A DNA stretch of 64,000 nucleotides from Pseudodonghicola flavimaris (GTDB lineage: Bacteria; Pseudomonadota; Alphaproteobacteria; Rhodobacterales; Rhodobacteraceae), in assembly GCF_030164425.1 (NCBI RefSeq), contig NZ_JASNJD010000017.1, forward strand, positions 41,379-105,378, written 5' to 3'. Positions 8,029-19,585 of the stretch are shown in pieces; within the stretch, counting starts at the first letter, position 1, and each line of letters begins with the position of its first letter. The notes under the pieces were generated by a model. The model searched no databases, was not told the origin of the DNA, and saw only the letters and a list, made by a program, of their open reading frames with translations. The translations under genes were made by a program, and so were the position numbers.

Positions 8029-9108
8029 ATGGCTGTTGTTTCTTTCTCCCCGTATCTGCCGATCTATGAGGAGCTGACCTCGAACCTTGGCACGCTGCTG
8101 AAGATCGACGGCCCGCTGAGCGCAGATGACGGCACGATCATCGCGATGACCTCGGCCTCCTACGGTTCGGAGCTCTCCCATGACGGCCTCCAGTGGACCC
8201 AGCTGGAGATCCGGCTGGATGGCAGCTTTTCCTATGGTCCGCTGGCCACCGTCGCCGGCACCGTCACTGGCGTTACAGTGATGCTGGAAGGCGAGACGTT
8301 CGCCACGATATCTGGCCTGACCGGCGACGCCAGCCGCATCTGGGCCGGTATGATCGGCGGTCGCGCGCCGCTGTTGGCGATCCTGACAGGCGATGACGAT
8401 ATCGACGGCACGGATGGCATCAACAGGATCCACGGCTACAAGGGTGATGACGTAATCCGGGGGTTTGGCGATCACGACACCATCTATGGCGATGGCGGAC
8501 AGGACTGGATCTACGGCGGGGCGGGCCAGGACTATATCAAGAGCGGTCTTGGCGACGACCACGTGTTCGGCGGCATCGGTCATGACGATCTCTATGGCGG
8601 TAGTGGAAATGACGTGCTGCGGGGCGCGGGCGGGAATGATTATGTCGGCGGCGGCAATGGCGACGACCGGCTGTTCGGCGGAACCGGCGCGGATCACCTG
8701 GTCGGTGGCGAGGGGGACGACTGGATGGATGGCGGCGCCGGAAACGATTTCCTGCATGGGGACTCCGGCGCGGATCTGCTGTTCGGCGGGCTCGGGCGCG
8801 ACACGATCAATTCCGGCGACGGTGACGATGTCATTTCCGGCGGCGCCGATGCGGACCGGTTCATTTTCTATGACTTCGGAGAGAACGCCGCCAGCGGCGC
8901 CGATGTGATCACCGATTTCGAAGCCGGCGAAGTCATCCGGCTGGGTCGGGTGGCGGATCCGGACATGGTGGTCATCACGCAGGCGGGGGACGATGTGCTG
9001 ATCGCCCTGAGTGATGAGACGCTCGGCAATTCGATCACCGTGCTGAACGCGCTGGTCACCGATGTCTCTGGCGCGACCGAGACCACCAGCTGGTACGCTT
9101 TTTCATGA
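8029..9108 (+). CDS. RTX calcium-binding-repeat protein, first of a tandem pair
   Basis: Encodes 359 residues. ATG 8029 follows GGAGG; an upstream TTG start is less likely. About 110 N-terminal residues form an unrecognised beta-rich domain, then residues about 120-285 hold some fifteen GGxGxDxLx-type nonapeptides (for example GGSGNDVLR, GGTGADHLV) that bind calcium in a parallel beta roll. The C-terminal end contains ADVITDFEAGEVIRLG, a common RTX closing motif, and finishes SWYAFS. There is no N-terminal signal peptide, as expected for a type I secretion substrate, but no type I transporter genes are in the window. It shares both ends with the next gene and is very likely a duplicate of it. 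Confidence 0.88.
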   Translation: MAVVSFSPYLPIYEELTSNLGTLLKIDGPLSADDGTIIAMTSASYGSELSHDGLQWTQLEIRLDGSFSYGPLATVAGTVTGVTVMLEGETFATISGLTGDASRIWAGMIGGRAPLLAILTGDDDIDGTDGINRIHGYKGDDVIRGFGDHDTIYGDGGQDWIYGGAGQDYIKSGLGDDHVFGGIGHDDLYGGSGNDVLRGAGGNDYVGGGNGDDRLFGGTGADHLVGGEGDDWMDGGAGNDFLHGDSGADLLFGGLGRDTINSGDGDDVISGGADADRFIFYDFGENAASGADVITDFEAGEVIRLGRVADPDMVVITQAGDDVLIALSDETLGNSITVLNALVTDVSGATETTSWYAFS

Positions 9109-9323
9109 GCCGCCCGCCCCCAAGAGGCCTGCCCGCCTAGCCCGGCCACCTCGTCCTGCCAGATCGCCCGCTCCACGACACCGCATCGGGATCCCGAGGT
9201 CCTGTGCTATGCTGCTGTCACACGCGCGCGCCTTGGGCGGATTCGGCCAGCACCGGCCCGCCCGCAGGCACTGGAACATTTGAACGCTTTTCTTTTGTCT
9301 TCATTAACTTAGGGGGGTTTCCC

Positions 9324-10397
9324 GTGGCAATTGTATCTTTCGCGTCCTTGCCGGACGACCTGCTGGACTATTATATCGATCTGAACGCCCTCATGCGGGT
9401 GGACGCGGCGGTCTCTGCCGACGCCACGACGATCGAGGCCTCCGGCAGCTATCAGATCTTCGCTCCGCCCTACTACACGTCGGATGCCAGCCCGATACGG
9501 GTCACTCTTGAGGGCGACTTCACCTACGGCCCGTTGTCCACGGTCAGCGGCACGGTGTCCACCGTAACCCTGGCCCTGGATGGGGTGGTGATCTGCACCA
9601 TCACCGATATCGGTGGCGATGCCAGCGCCATCTGGGCCGGCCTGCAGAGCGACTATTCCCCGTCTCTGCCGATCCTCTTCGGCGACGACAGCATCACCGG
9701 CACCGACAGGTCGGACCAGCTCCAGGGCTATGACGGCGATGACGTGCTGCACGGGATGGCGGGGGCCGACACCCTCAACGGCGGAGACGGGCGAGACACG
9801 CTGCTGGGCGGCGACGGCTATGACTACCTCAGCGGCGGCGATGGCCGCGACCGGCTGGAGGGCGGCAAGAACAACGACAACCTGCATGGCGGCGACGGCA
9901 AGGACGTGCTCTTCGGCAACAATGGGCGCGATTACCTCTATGGCGGGAAATTCGCCGACCGGCTCTTCGGGGGCAACGGGAACGACCGGCTCGACGGCGA
10001 CGCCGGCAATGACACGGTGCATGGCGGCAACGACAACGACCGTCTCTTTGGCGGCCGTGGGCTAGACCAGCTGTTCGGCGACGATGGCGACGATTCACTC
10101 TACGGCGACGCCGGGGATGACGAGCTCACCGGTGGCAGCGGCGACGATCTCTTCATCTTTTCGCGTTTCGGGACCGGCAACAAAACCGGCGCGGACATGA
10201 TCATGGACTTCGAGACCGGCGATGGCATCCGCCTGGGCCGGGTCTCCGACGCCGACGCCGTTGTGGTCACTCAGGACGGCGACGACGTGCTGATCACCTA
10301 CGACGATCCGGAGGTGACCAATGCGATCACCGTGCTGAACGCCCTGGCTGCGGATGTCTCCGACGCCATCGACACCTCCAGCTGGTATTTCTACTGA
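9324..10397 (+). CDS. RTX calcium-binding-repeat protein, second of a tandem pair
   Basis: Encodes 357 residues. I chose GTG 9324, right after AGGGGGG, because its product begins AIVSFASLPDD and lines up with AVVSFSPYLP of the neighbour; the longer frame from 9204 does not. The N-terminal domain repeats the neighbour's landmarks (FTYGPLSTVSGTV, GDASAIWAG), then come about sixteen RTX nonapeptides and the closing MIMDFETGDGIRLG. The end is SSWYFY. Likely exported by a type I system encoded elsewhere and folded on meeting calcium outside the cell. The 215-base gap before it contains an AT-rich stretch just upstream of the start, so it may have its own promoter. Confidence 0.88.
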   Translation: MAIVSFASLPDDLLDYYIDLNALMRVDAAVSADATTIEASGSYQIFAPPYYTSDASPIRVTLEGDFTYGPLSTVSGTVSTVTLALDGVVICTITDIGGDASAIWAGLQSDYSPSLPILFGDDSITGTDRSDQLQGYDGDDVLHGMAGADTLNGGDGRDTLLGGDGYDYLSGGDGRDRLEGGKNNDNLHGGDGKDVLFGNNGRDYLYGGKFADRLFGGNGNDRLDGDAGNDTVHGGNDNDRLFGGRGLDQLFGDDGDDSLYGDAGDDELTGGSGDDLFIFSRFGTGNKTGADMIMDFETGDGIRLGRVSDADAVVVTQDGDDVLITYDDPEVTNAITVLNALAADVSDAIDTSSWYFY

Positions 10398-10443
10398 GCC
10401 CCGAATGCAGCGCGCCGGTGCTGCCGGCGCGCTGCCCCCTGGA

Positions 10444-11505
<1,062 letters not shown>

Positions 11506-11666
11506 CTGCTCTGATCCTTCTGTCCTGGCTTGCAATCCTGACTGCTTCGCCCTTTCTGCCCCAGAGCACCGGCGGCCACCAGCCCCCGGCCCCGGCAAAA
11601 GGCGCAAAGCTCCATTGCAAATATATCTTTATACCCGTGTCGGGGAACCGGCGCCGCCCGGCAGGG

Positions 11667-12803
11667 TCACTCGGCGGCTTCGGGGGCCTCTGCCGCGCGC
11701 TCGGCCTCCAGCGCGATGGCGCGTTTCTCGACCTCCAACACGATATGGTCGATCATCTGGTCATTGGACATCTTGTGGCTGGCCTTGCCCGCCAGATAGA
11801 CCATGCCGGCCCCTGCCCCGCCGCCGGTGAAGCCCACGTCGGTCATCAGCGCCTCGCCCGGGCCGTTGACCACGCAGCCGATGATCGACAGCGACATCGG
11901 TGTCTTAATGTGCTCCAACCGCTTTTCGAGGATTTCCACCGTCTTGATCACGTCGAAGCCCTGCCGCGCGCAGCTGGGGCAGGAGATGATGTTGACGCCG
12001 CGATGGCGCAGGCCCAGCGATTTCAGGATCTCGTAGCCGACCTTGACCTCTTCCACCGGATCGGCGGAGAGGCTGACGCGGATCGTGTCGCCGATACCCA
12101 TCCACAGCAGGTTGCCCAGACCGATGGCCGATTTGATGGTGCCGGACATCAGCCCGCCGGCCTCAGTGATGCCCAGATGGATCGGCGCATCCGTCGCCTC
12201 GGCAATGCCCTGATAGGCGGCGGCGGCGAGGAAGACGTCAGAGGCCTTCACGCTGATCTTGAACTCGTGAAAATCATTGTCCTGAAGGATGCGGATATGC
12301 TCCAGGCCGCTCTCCACCATCGCCTCGGGACAGGGTTCGCCGTATTTCTCCAGCAGGTGCTTTTCCAGCGAGCCGGCGTTGACGCCGATGCGGATCGAAC
12401 AGCCGTGATCCTTTGCCGCCTTGATCACCTCGCGCACCCGTTCCGGGCTGCCGATGTTGCCCGGGTTGATGCGAAGGCAGGCGGCGCCGGCTTCGGCGGC
12501 CTCGATCCCGCGCCGGTAATGGAAATGGATATCGGCGACGATCGGCACCGGGCTTTCCGCCACGATCTCCTTCAGCGCGCGGGCCGATGCCTCGTCCGGC
12601 ACCGACACGCGCACGATATCGGCGCCGGCATCCGCCGCCGCCTGCACCTGCGCCACGGTGGCGAAGACATCGGTGGTCGGCGTATTGGTCATGGTCTGCA
12701 CCGAAATCGGCGCATCGCCCCCGACAGGAACATTGCCCACCATGATCTGGCGCGATGTGCGACGATAGATGTTGCGCCAGGGGCGCACCTGGTTCAGCGA
12801 CAT
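11667..12803 (-). CDS. ispG: 4-hydroxy-3-methylbut-2-en-1-yl diphosphate synthase
   Basis: Encodes 378 residues of the flavodoxin/ferredoxin-dependent enzyme of the MEP isoprenoid pathway, which reduces methylerythritol cyclodiphosphate to HMBPP. The start region [15 protein letters not shown] and the TIM-barrel segments RVSVPD and RINPGNIG are typical. Cluster ligands are in [10 protein letters not shown] and in [10 protein letters not shown] near the C-terminus. The tail is Ala/Glu-rich. Full length. The upstream gene is the RodZ-like protein 123 bases away; an ispG neighbour of that kind is common in alphaproteobacteria by recollection. Confidence 0.97.
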   Translation of the reverse strand: MSLNQVRPWRNIYRRTSRQIMVGNVPVGGDAPISVQTMTNTPTTDVFATVAQVQAAADAGADIVRVSVPDEASARALKEIVAESPVPIVADIHFHYRRGIEAAEAGAACLRINPGNIGSPERVREVIKAAKDHGCSIRIGVNAGSLEKHLLEKYGEPCPEAMVESGLEHIRILQDNDFHEFKISVKASDVFLAAAAYQGIAEATDAPIHLGITEAGGLMSGTIKSAIGLGNLLWMGIGDTIRVSLSADPVEEVKVGYEILKSLGLRHRGVNIISCPSCARQGFDVIKTVEILEKRLEHIKTPMSLSIIGCVVNGPGEALMTDVGFTGGGAGAGMVYLAGKASHKMSNDQMIDHIVLEVEKRAIALEAERAAEAPEAAE

Positions 12804-12926
12804 GACGGCGATCCGTTTGCTGGTGTCCGTTGCCCTGCTAAATAGGGCGCCCCGGCCCGGGGGGCAATGGCACTCTGCCCCGCTCCGCGGATTGTCACAC
12901 CCGCGGCCGCACGTCAGGCCGCCGTG

Positions 12927-14120
12927 TCAGGGATTTGTGCCGGGCTCTGTCTGCGCCTGGGCCACCATGCGGGCCAGATCGCGGTCCTGCTCCAGATCGG
13001 CGACGTGATAGCGTTCCGTGACCTCGCCGATCGACAGCGGCAGATTCGAGGTCACCACGCCACGCTGGCCGACCGGGCCGTAATGCTTGCCGTTCAGCGC
13101 GAAATAGATCGCCCCGGATTCGCCCGCGCGCAGCGTCGGCGGTTCCTCGGTGGCGGGAATATCGTAGGTCTGGCCGCTTTCCATGATGCCTTCGAAGATG
13201 ACAGTGCCATCGGCGGCGCGCACCCGCACCCAGGAGGGACGGACCGCGACCATGGTCAGTTTCGGTGCGGCCTCCTCGACCACCTGCGGCACCGCTTCGT
13301 CCGGGCGGGCCGGCAGGGCGGCAGAGGCGATCTGCACCCGCGGCAGTTCCGGCACGGTCAGCGTGCCCACGTTGCGCGGGTCGAGAGTGGAAATCGGCGC
13401 ATCCCGCGCCACCAGCACCGGCACATCCAGCGCCTGCGGGCGATAGAGCCGGTCCAGCGCCTCGGCTGTGGGGCCGGTCATGCCGTCTTCCCCCGCCGCG
13501 ACGCCGGCGCCCTTCAGCGGATCGAGATCGGAGAGCACCATCGGCACCTGCTCCACCGGCGCGACCTGCACCTGCTGCACTTCCTTCAGTACGGTCCAGC
13601 CGCCATAGCCGATGCCGGCGATCAGGGCGAGAAGCACCAGCGAAGACCCCACCGCCCGCGGTTCGATCCGGGACAGGAACCCCTCGCTCTCGGGGATAAA
13701 GGGGGTGTTGGGGGTGATGAAGGGATCGCGCTTTTCGCTCAGCCCGGCCTTCGGTTCGCTCTTACGGGCGGTATTGCTGCCGGAGGCCTGCGCCGACATG
13801 CCATGCGCCACCGTGAACCCGCTCTCGAGGCAGAAGGCGGCAAAGGCCTGATCGGGGTCCATGTTCAGATAGCGCGCATAGGACCTCACATAGCCGGCGA
13901 TGAAGCCCGGCGTATCGAAGGCGGACGGATCGGTATTCTCGATGGCGGCGATGTAATTGGCCTTGATGCGCAGCTCCCGCTGCACATCAAGCAGGGACTT
14001 CCCCATTGTGGCCCGCTCACCCCGCATCACGTCGCCGAGGCGCAGTTCGAAGTCGTCGAAGCCTTTCAGCTCGACGTTTTCTTCCACATCAGATTTGCGC
14101 TGGAGTTTGCGCCCAATCAT
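12927..14120 (-). CDS. RodZ-like protein: HTH domain, one membrane helix, DUF4115
   Basis: Encodes 397 residues. Residues about 25-95 form a Cro/HTH-25-like domain (LGDVMRGERATMGKSLLDVQ, IKANYIAAIE, YVRSYARYLNMDPD). A single membrane helix lies near 165-187, followed by a periplasmic linker rich in Pro/Val and a DUF4115 C-terminal domain (about 300-375). This is the layout of RodZ, which links MreB filaments to the elongasome in rod-shaped cells. ATG 14120 is preceded by GGCAGGG. The short basic N-terminal extension before the HTH is unusual but small. Function as a cell-shape factor is inferred from layout only. Confidence 0.85.
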   Translation of the reverse strand: MIGRKLQRKSDVEENVELKGFDDFELRLGDVMRGERATMGKSLLDVQRELRIKANYIAAIENTDPSAFDTPGFIAGYVRSYARYLNMDPDQAFAAFCLESGFTVAHGMSAQASGSNTARKSEPKAGLSEKRDPFITPNTPFIPESEGFLSRIEPRAVGSSLVLLALIAGIGYGGWTVLKEVQQVQVAPVEQVPMVLSDLDPLKGAGVAAGEDGMTGPTAEALDRLYRPQALDVPVLVARDAPISTLDPRNVGTLTVPELPRVQIASAALPARPDEAVPQVVEEAAPKLTMVAVRPSWVRVRAADGTVIFEGIMESGQTYDIPATEEPPTLRAGESGAIYFALNGKHYGPVGQRGVVTSNLPLSIGEVTERYHVADLEQDRDLARMVAQAQTEPGTNP

Positions 14121-14248
14121 CCCTGCCGTCCCGTGCCGCCTGCCGCGTGTTCCGATGCCACGCAGTGGAATCGTCTATCAGATTCGCCTGCGCTTGTTGT
14201 TCAGACAAAGCTAACACACCGCAAGGCGTTTGCACAGAAACGGCGGGC

Positions 14249-15472
14249 TCAGCCAGCCAGTTCGGCACGATTCAGCGCACACTGCGACCAAAGTTCGTCC
14301 ATCGCCTGAACCAAACGGTTCATTTCATCCGGACCATGCACCGGCGACGGGGTAAACCGCAGCCGTTCGGTGCCCCGCGGGACGGTGGGGAAGTTGATCG
14401 GCTGCACGTAGATGCCGAAGCCTTCCAGCAGCATATCGCTCAGCATCTTGGTGTGGACGGGATCGCCGACCACAACAGGAACGATATGGCTGCCGTGATC
14501 GATGATCGGCAGACCCAGCCCCTTGAGCCGCAGCTTGAGGGTTTTGGCCTGCTCCTGATGCTTGTCCCGCAGCGCCTGATCGGTCTTCAGATGCGCGATC
14601 GAGGCGGCCGCCCCGGCGGCGATTGCCGGCGGCAGCGACGTGGTAAAGATGAAGCCCGGCGCATAGGAGCGGATGGCGTCGCACATCCGGGCGGAGGCGG
14701 CGATATAGCCGCCGAAAACGCCGAAGGCCTTGCCCAGGGTGCCGTTGATGATGTCCAGCCGATGCTGCAGCCGGTCGCGCTCCGACACGCCACCGCCGCG
14801 CGGGCCGTACATGCCGACCGCATGCACCTCATCAAGGTAGGTCAGCGCGTTGAATTCGTCGGCCAGATCGCAAATCTCGGCAATCGGGCCGAAATCGCCG
14901 TCCATCGAGTAGACCGATTCAAAGGCGATCAGCTTGGGCGCCTCGGGGTCATCGGCGGCCAGCAGCTCGCGCAGATGATCCAGATCGTTATGGCGGAAGA
15001 TGCGCTTGGCGCCGCCGTTGCGCTTGATGCCTTCGATCATCGAGGCGTGGTTCAGCTCATCCGAATAGATGATCAGCCCCGGGAACAGCTTGTGCAGCGT
15101 CGAGAGCGTCGCGTCATTGGCGATATAGGCAGAGGAGAAGACCAGCGCCGCGTCCTTGCCATGCAGATCGGCCAGCTCGGCCTCCAGACGCTTGTGATAG
15201 ACGGTGGTACCGGAGATATTGCGGGTGCCGCCGGAGCCGGCGCCGGTGGCGTCGATCGCCTCATGCATGGCCGCCAGCACCACCGGATGCTGCCCCATGC
15301 CCAGATAGTCGTTGCCGCACCAGACCGTGATGGGTTGCTCCGTACCGTCCGGCTTGCGCCAGATCGCATGGGGAAACTGCCCGTTCTTGCGTTCGATGTC
15401 GATGAACGTGCGATAGCGGCCTTCCTGATGCAAACGGTCGATCGCCAGATCCAGATATGCGTTATAGTCCAC
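14249..15472 (-). CDS. hemA: 5-aminolevulinate synthase
   Basis: Encodes 407 residues, the same length as Rhodobacter HemA. Condenses glycine with succinyl-CoA in a PLP-dependent reaction, the first step of C4-pathway tetrapyrrole synthesis. The GTG start at 15472 follows AAGAGGAAG and gives the expected N-terminus [14 protein letters not shown]; an ATG-like start 18 codons upstream adds a sequence with no likeness. Clear marks are [23 protein letters not shown], the substrate-binding [11 protein letters not shown], and the PLP-lysine region [14 protein letters not shown]. An FNR-type site lies about 150 bases upstream, consistent with oxygen control. Confidence 0.98.
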   Translation of the reverse strand: MDYNAYLDLAIDRLHQEGRYRTFIDIERKNGQFPHAIWRKPDGTEQPITVWCGNDYLGMGQHPVVLAAMHEAIDATGAGSGGTRNISGTTVYHKRLEAELADLHGKDAALVFSSAYIANDATLSTLHKLFPGLIIYSDELNHASMIEGIKRNGGAKRIFRHNDLDHLRELLAADDPEAPKLIAFESVYSMDGDFGPIAEICDLADEFNALTYLDEVHAVGMYGPRGGGVSERDRLQHRLDIINGTLGKAFGVFGGYIAASARMCDAIRSYAPGFIFTTSLPPAIAAGAAASIAHLKTDQALRDKHQEQAKTLKLRLKGLGLPIIDHGSHIVPVVVGDPVHTKMLSDMLLEGFGIYVQPINFPTVPRGTERLRFTPSPVHGPDEMNRLVQAMDELWSQCALNRAELAG

Positions 15473-15620
15473 GCGTCTTCCTCTTTGCTTTGGCGTCCCG
15501 GTCAGGTGGCCGGGGGCTCTGGTCAAAGGGGCCCAGGCCCCTTCCCTCTTCGCTGAGTGGGACTGTTATAAGCTGCAACAGCACTTTTAACAGGCTACAA
15601 ATTGCCGCTATGCCCTTTCG

Positions 15621-15634
15621 TTGACCTAAGTCAA
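15621..15634 (-). promoter_or_regulatory. FnrL/FNR-type operator upstream of hemA
   Basis: TTGACCTAAGTCAA is a TTGA-N6-TCAA dyad that matches the FnrL consensus used in Rhodobacter. It is centred 155 bases before the hemA GTG. Control of hemA by FnrL under low oxygen is known in Rhodobacter sphaeroides. The transcription start was not identified, so its distance from the site is unknown. Confidence 0.72.
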
Positions 15635-16280
15635 GACGACGCCCCCGAACCGGGCGGCGCTGCACTGCGGCATATTCGCCGCCCCCTCTTGTTTCCGCCC
15701 CGGTGACGGAAGGCCCGCGACAAGGGGGAAAATCGGCCGACTTTCCCCCTTGGCAATCGTGCCCTCGCCGACCAGCCGACGTCGCCCCGACCAGAAAGGA
15801 ATGCGCGGGCAGGTGGCGGCGCCCCTGGCCGATCTCCCCGTGCCCGCCCGTCAGAAGAAGGCTCGACGGTGCGGGTCCACGCGCCCGAAATCGCCGATCG
15901 CTCGATATTCCCTATATCCTTCAGTATGTTGCCCCGACACCCTCAATCCTAAGGCGTGCCACGACATGCCTGCACCGCTAGGGCCAGCCCGCGGTGGCTG
16001 CCGCCCTTCCCCGATCGTTCCCCTTGCCGAATGTCGCCTCTCTGCCAGTTCACCCCGCTGCCGCCCTGCCCGGCCGAGGACAGCCGCCCCGGCCCTGCAT
16101 CCGCGATCATCCCGCTCGCGCAACCGCACGGCCCCACCGCAGCCGACCACCAGCGCGATCATGCTGCGCCTGCATGATCAGCAGCGGAAACCGACCTGCG
16201 CCAGGCGCATGGCGCCCGCGCTGGACACCCCCGCGCGCAGTGCTAGTCTCCGCCCATCCAAGCAAATTCAGGAGTCGCCC
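15635..16280. other. Long gap with no convincing gene
   Basis: About 650 bases between the hemA regulatory site and the peptidase gene. Several frames stay open on both strands for 60-100 codons, but they are rich in Arg, Pro and Ala, lack a ribosome-binding site and overlap each other, as expected of high-GC non-coding DNA. I see no tRNA, clear terminator or dispersed element. It could hold a small RNA or a decayed gene. Confidence 0.5.
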
Positions 16281-17675
<1,395 letters not shown>

Positions 17676-17700
17676 GCCCGATCGTTCCGCCCCCGAACAG

Positions 17701-17731
17701 CGGCGCGCCCTTCCGGGCGCGCCGTTTTCTT
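17701..17731 (+). terminator. Intrinsic terminator of the M20 peptidase gene
   Basis: Perfect ten-base-pair stem CGGCGCGCCC / GGGCGCGCCG with a TTCC loop, followed by TTTTCTTT, 25 bases after the stop. It lies just before the convergent end of the next gene. Confidence 0.88.
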
Positions 17732-17735
17732 TGGC

Positions 17736-18545
17736 TCAATCCGAGCCGGCCGCGATCCTGCGGTAATAGGCGGTGCCGTGCCGCGCCAGCCCCAGCGCCA
17801 GGGCCGCGCTGACCGCGATCACCAGCATCTCGCCTCCGTCCTCGATGACGCCGGCGGCCTCGCTGAACTGCGGCGGCAGCAGCGCGTGCAGCATGTCGAC
17901 CACCATGCCGAAGAAGACCAGCCAGACGAAGCACAGCAGGAACGGCACCACGACGCCGAGATCGCCGGCCCGGCGCCGGCGCCAGAACCACAGGAAGACC
18001 AAGGCGACGAAGACCCCACCCATCGCCCAGGCCAGAAGCTCCCCCAGTTCCTGGGGGCCGAGCCCGAGGGTCTTCGGCAGGTTCAGCACGGCGCCGATCT
18101 TGCCGCCGGCGCGTTCGTGAAAGCTGACCGAATCGTCGAACCAGATGAACCCGTAGAGCGCCGCGAGAAAGATCATCACCCGCGACCGCAGCTCGATGAA
18201 ACACATCAGGAACAGCATCACCGCGAGGAACGCCAGCCCGTGATTGAACTGCTCAGGCAGCATGTCGTCCAGACCCAGATCGAAGTTATGGCGCAACGCA
18301 TGGCCGATGGACGAGGTTCCGGCCCAGGGTCCGGCAGCGACATAGATCAGGATCATCGCCAGAACCACGGCAAGGAAGATGCCCAGCATCGCGCGCAGCA
18401 CCCGGTCCCCCCGGAAGAGTGTGAGCAGAAGCACAGCCTCACGCTGCGCGTCGGCAAGAAGTGACGCTTTGGGCACACCGTGCCTCCCGGAAAGAATGAG
18501 CAACCCCAGAACTGGTTCATCGGTAATCAACCGACGCAAGGTCAC
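17736..18545 (-). CDS. Polytopic membrane protein of unknown function
   Basis: Encodes 269 residues with about six hydrophobic segments (near 53-72, 98-116, 120-136, 165-185, 195-218 and 240-255). I recognise no named family. Between helices there is a YGFIWFDDSVSFHERAG stretch and a DMLHALLPP segment, both of which could carry conserved function. The start is uncertain: the GTG at 18545 is the longest choice and lacks a clear ribosome-binding site, and the first 50 residues are hydrophilic. It is convergent with the peptidase gene and lies 18 bases downstream of a small membrane protein on the same strand, so the two may be co-transcribed. Confidence 0.7.
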   Translation of the reverse strand: MTLRRLITDEPVLGLLILSGRHGVPKASLLADAQREAVLLLTLFRGDRVLRAMLGIFLAVVLAMILIYVAAGPWAGTSSIGHALRHNFDLGLDDMLPEQFNHGLAFLAVMLFLMCFIELRSRVMIFLAALYGFIWFDDSVSFHERAGGKIGAVLNLPKTLGLGPQELGELLAWAMGGVFVALVFLWFWRRRRAGDLGVVVPFLLCFVWLVFFGMVVDMLHALLPPQFSEAAGVIEDGGEMLVIAVSAALALGLARHGTAYYRRIAAGSD

Positions 18546-18563
18546 CCAGACGTCACAAAACTG

Positions 18564-18800
18564 TCAAGTTCCACGCAGCGTGGCGCGCGTACACTTCGCC
18601 GCGAGCAGCAGCCATGGTGCGCCGTGCAGCAGCAGATCGCCGATATCGATCGTCCGGCTCAGCCCGCCATGGGCCAGCATCCGCAACTTTTCCCAGATAT
18701 GCGGCTCGGGCAGATAGGGCGCCAGCCCCAGGGTCACGACCAACAGCACCGCAGTGCCCCAGGACAGACGGTCAAGCAGGCCACCCATCGTCTTATGCAT
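18564..18800 (-). CDS. Small membrane protein, 78 residues
   Basis: Start ATG 18800 is preceded by TCTGGAG five bases away. A hydrophobic helix (about 15-30) and a second hydrophobic stretch near the C-terminus surround PEPHIWEKLRMLAHGGLSR, a pattern I recall from short conserved proteobacterial proteins that pipelines often label 'RND transporter' without evidence. It is not an RND pump: it is far too short. Function unknown. It lies between two tRNA-Asp genes and the six-helix membrane protein on the same strand. Confidence 0.78.
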   Translation of the reverse strand: MHKTMGGLLDRLSWGTAVLLVVTLGLAPYLPEPHIWEKLRMLAHGGLSRTIDIGDLLLHGAPWLLLAAKCTRATLRGT

Positions 18801-18826
18801 CGCTCCAGAGAGAGGGGAGAAGAAAG

Positions 18827-18903
18827 TGGCGCGGTTGACGGGGCTCGAACCCGCGACCCCCGGCGTGACAGGCCGGTACTCTAACCAGCTGAGCTACAAC
18901 CGC
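18827..18903 (-). tRNA. tRNA-Asp (GTC), copy 1
   Basis: Seventy-seven bases including an encoded CCA. Read on the minus strand it starts GCGGTTGTAGCTCAGCTGG; the acceptor pairs GCGGTTG/CAACCGC, the discriminator is G, and the anticodon stem CCGGC/GCCGG encloses CTGTCAC, giving anticodon GTC. The T arm contains GGTTCGAGCC. Confidence 0.97.
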
Positions 18904-18957
18904 GCATGGTCTTTCGACTATCTGGTCCGTTACCCCCGGACCGGGGTTTGGCAGTGA

Positions 18958-19034
18958 TGGCGCGGTTGACGGGGCTCGAACCCGCGACCCCCGGCGTGAC
19001 AGGCCGGTACTCTAACCAACTGAGCTACAACCGC
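18958..19034 (-). tRNA. tRNA-Asp (GTC), copy 2
   Basis: Near-identical 77-base copy, 54 bases from copy 1 and in the same direction. The D loop reads CAGTTGG instead of CAGCTGG; all stems, the GTC anticodon and the encoded CCA are kept. Both are probably transcribed together from upstream of 19034. Confidence 0.97.
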
Positions 19035-19263
19035 TCACTGCCCTTCCGGGTCGCCCCGGAACGTTGCGCTGTATTATGGCCCCGCCCCTGCCCCGTCAAG
19101 CGGGGTTCGTGCATTTTTCCCGGATTTTTTCCGCCGGCTCATCGCCGCCGGACGGCCCCCCGGAAAACGCCCCGCCCCGGGGGCGCCGGCGCCCCGACCG
19201 CACCGCATCGGCGCGGCCGGGGCCTGCGACACGGACGCCGGGAAGAGGTGGCCGAGGACGGGT

Positions 19264-19575
19264 TCAGCCCGGCAGATCCAGCTCGATCGCCAGCATCACG
19301 CCGGAGAGCGTCTTGCCATGCCGGTCGAGCCGGAGCGAACGGGTCACGCCACCGCCCAGGCTGCGGCGCAGCACGAAATTCAGCGCCCCGATCGCCGGCA
19401 CCTCATAGCGTTCCACCGGCCCGTCGAGGATCGGAGCGAAATGTTCCGCCACCCGCGCCGCCGTCAGTACCCGGGCCAGCGCGTCATAGCGATCCGGGTC
19501 GAACAGGATCACCGAGATGCAGGAATCGTTTCCCTTGTCGCCTGCCCGGGCATGGGCGACCTCATGCAGCCGCAT
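19264..19575 (-). CDS. AtuA-type C-terminal domain as a separate small protein
   Basis: Encodes 103 residues. Start ATG 19575 follows GGGGAAAC. The opening RLHEVAHARAGDKGNDSCIS and the late GALNFVLRRSLGGGVTRSLR match the small C-terminal domain of AtuA/DUF1446 proteins (acyclic terpene utilisation family). In many bacteria this domain is fused to, or directly follows, the large DUF1446 domain; here the large part is 4.4 kb away on the other strand (23997-25316). It begins 10 bases after the gamma-glutamyltransferase-family gene, so these two form an operon. It probably assembles with the large part; reaction unknown. Confidence 0.85.
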   Translation of the reverse strand: MRLHEVAHARAGDKGNDSCISVILFDPDRYDALARVLTAARVAEHFAPILDGPVERYEVPAIGALNFVLRRSLGGGVTRSLRLDRHGKTLSGVMLAIELDLPG

Positions 19576-19585
19576 GTTTCCCCGC

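Noticed and set aside
8400..8860. Regular short repeats that could suggest a CRISPR or tandem DNA repeat
   Set aside because: They are in-frame RTX nonapeptide codons within a coding sequence, without spacers.
9720..10140. Second block of regular repeats
   Set aside because: Again RTX codons of a real gene.
12867..14309. Long open frame opposite the RodZ-like gene
   Set aside because: Arg/His/Gly-rich antisense shadow in GC-rich DNA; the minus-strand frame has a full domain layout.
15851..16162. 103-codon minus-strand frame in the long gap
   Set aside because: Gly/Arg-rich, no ribosome-binding site and overlapped by other open frames.
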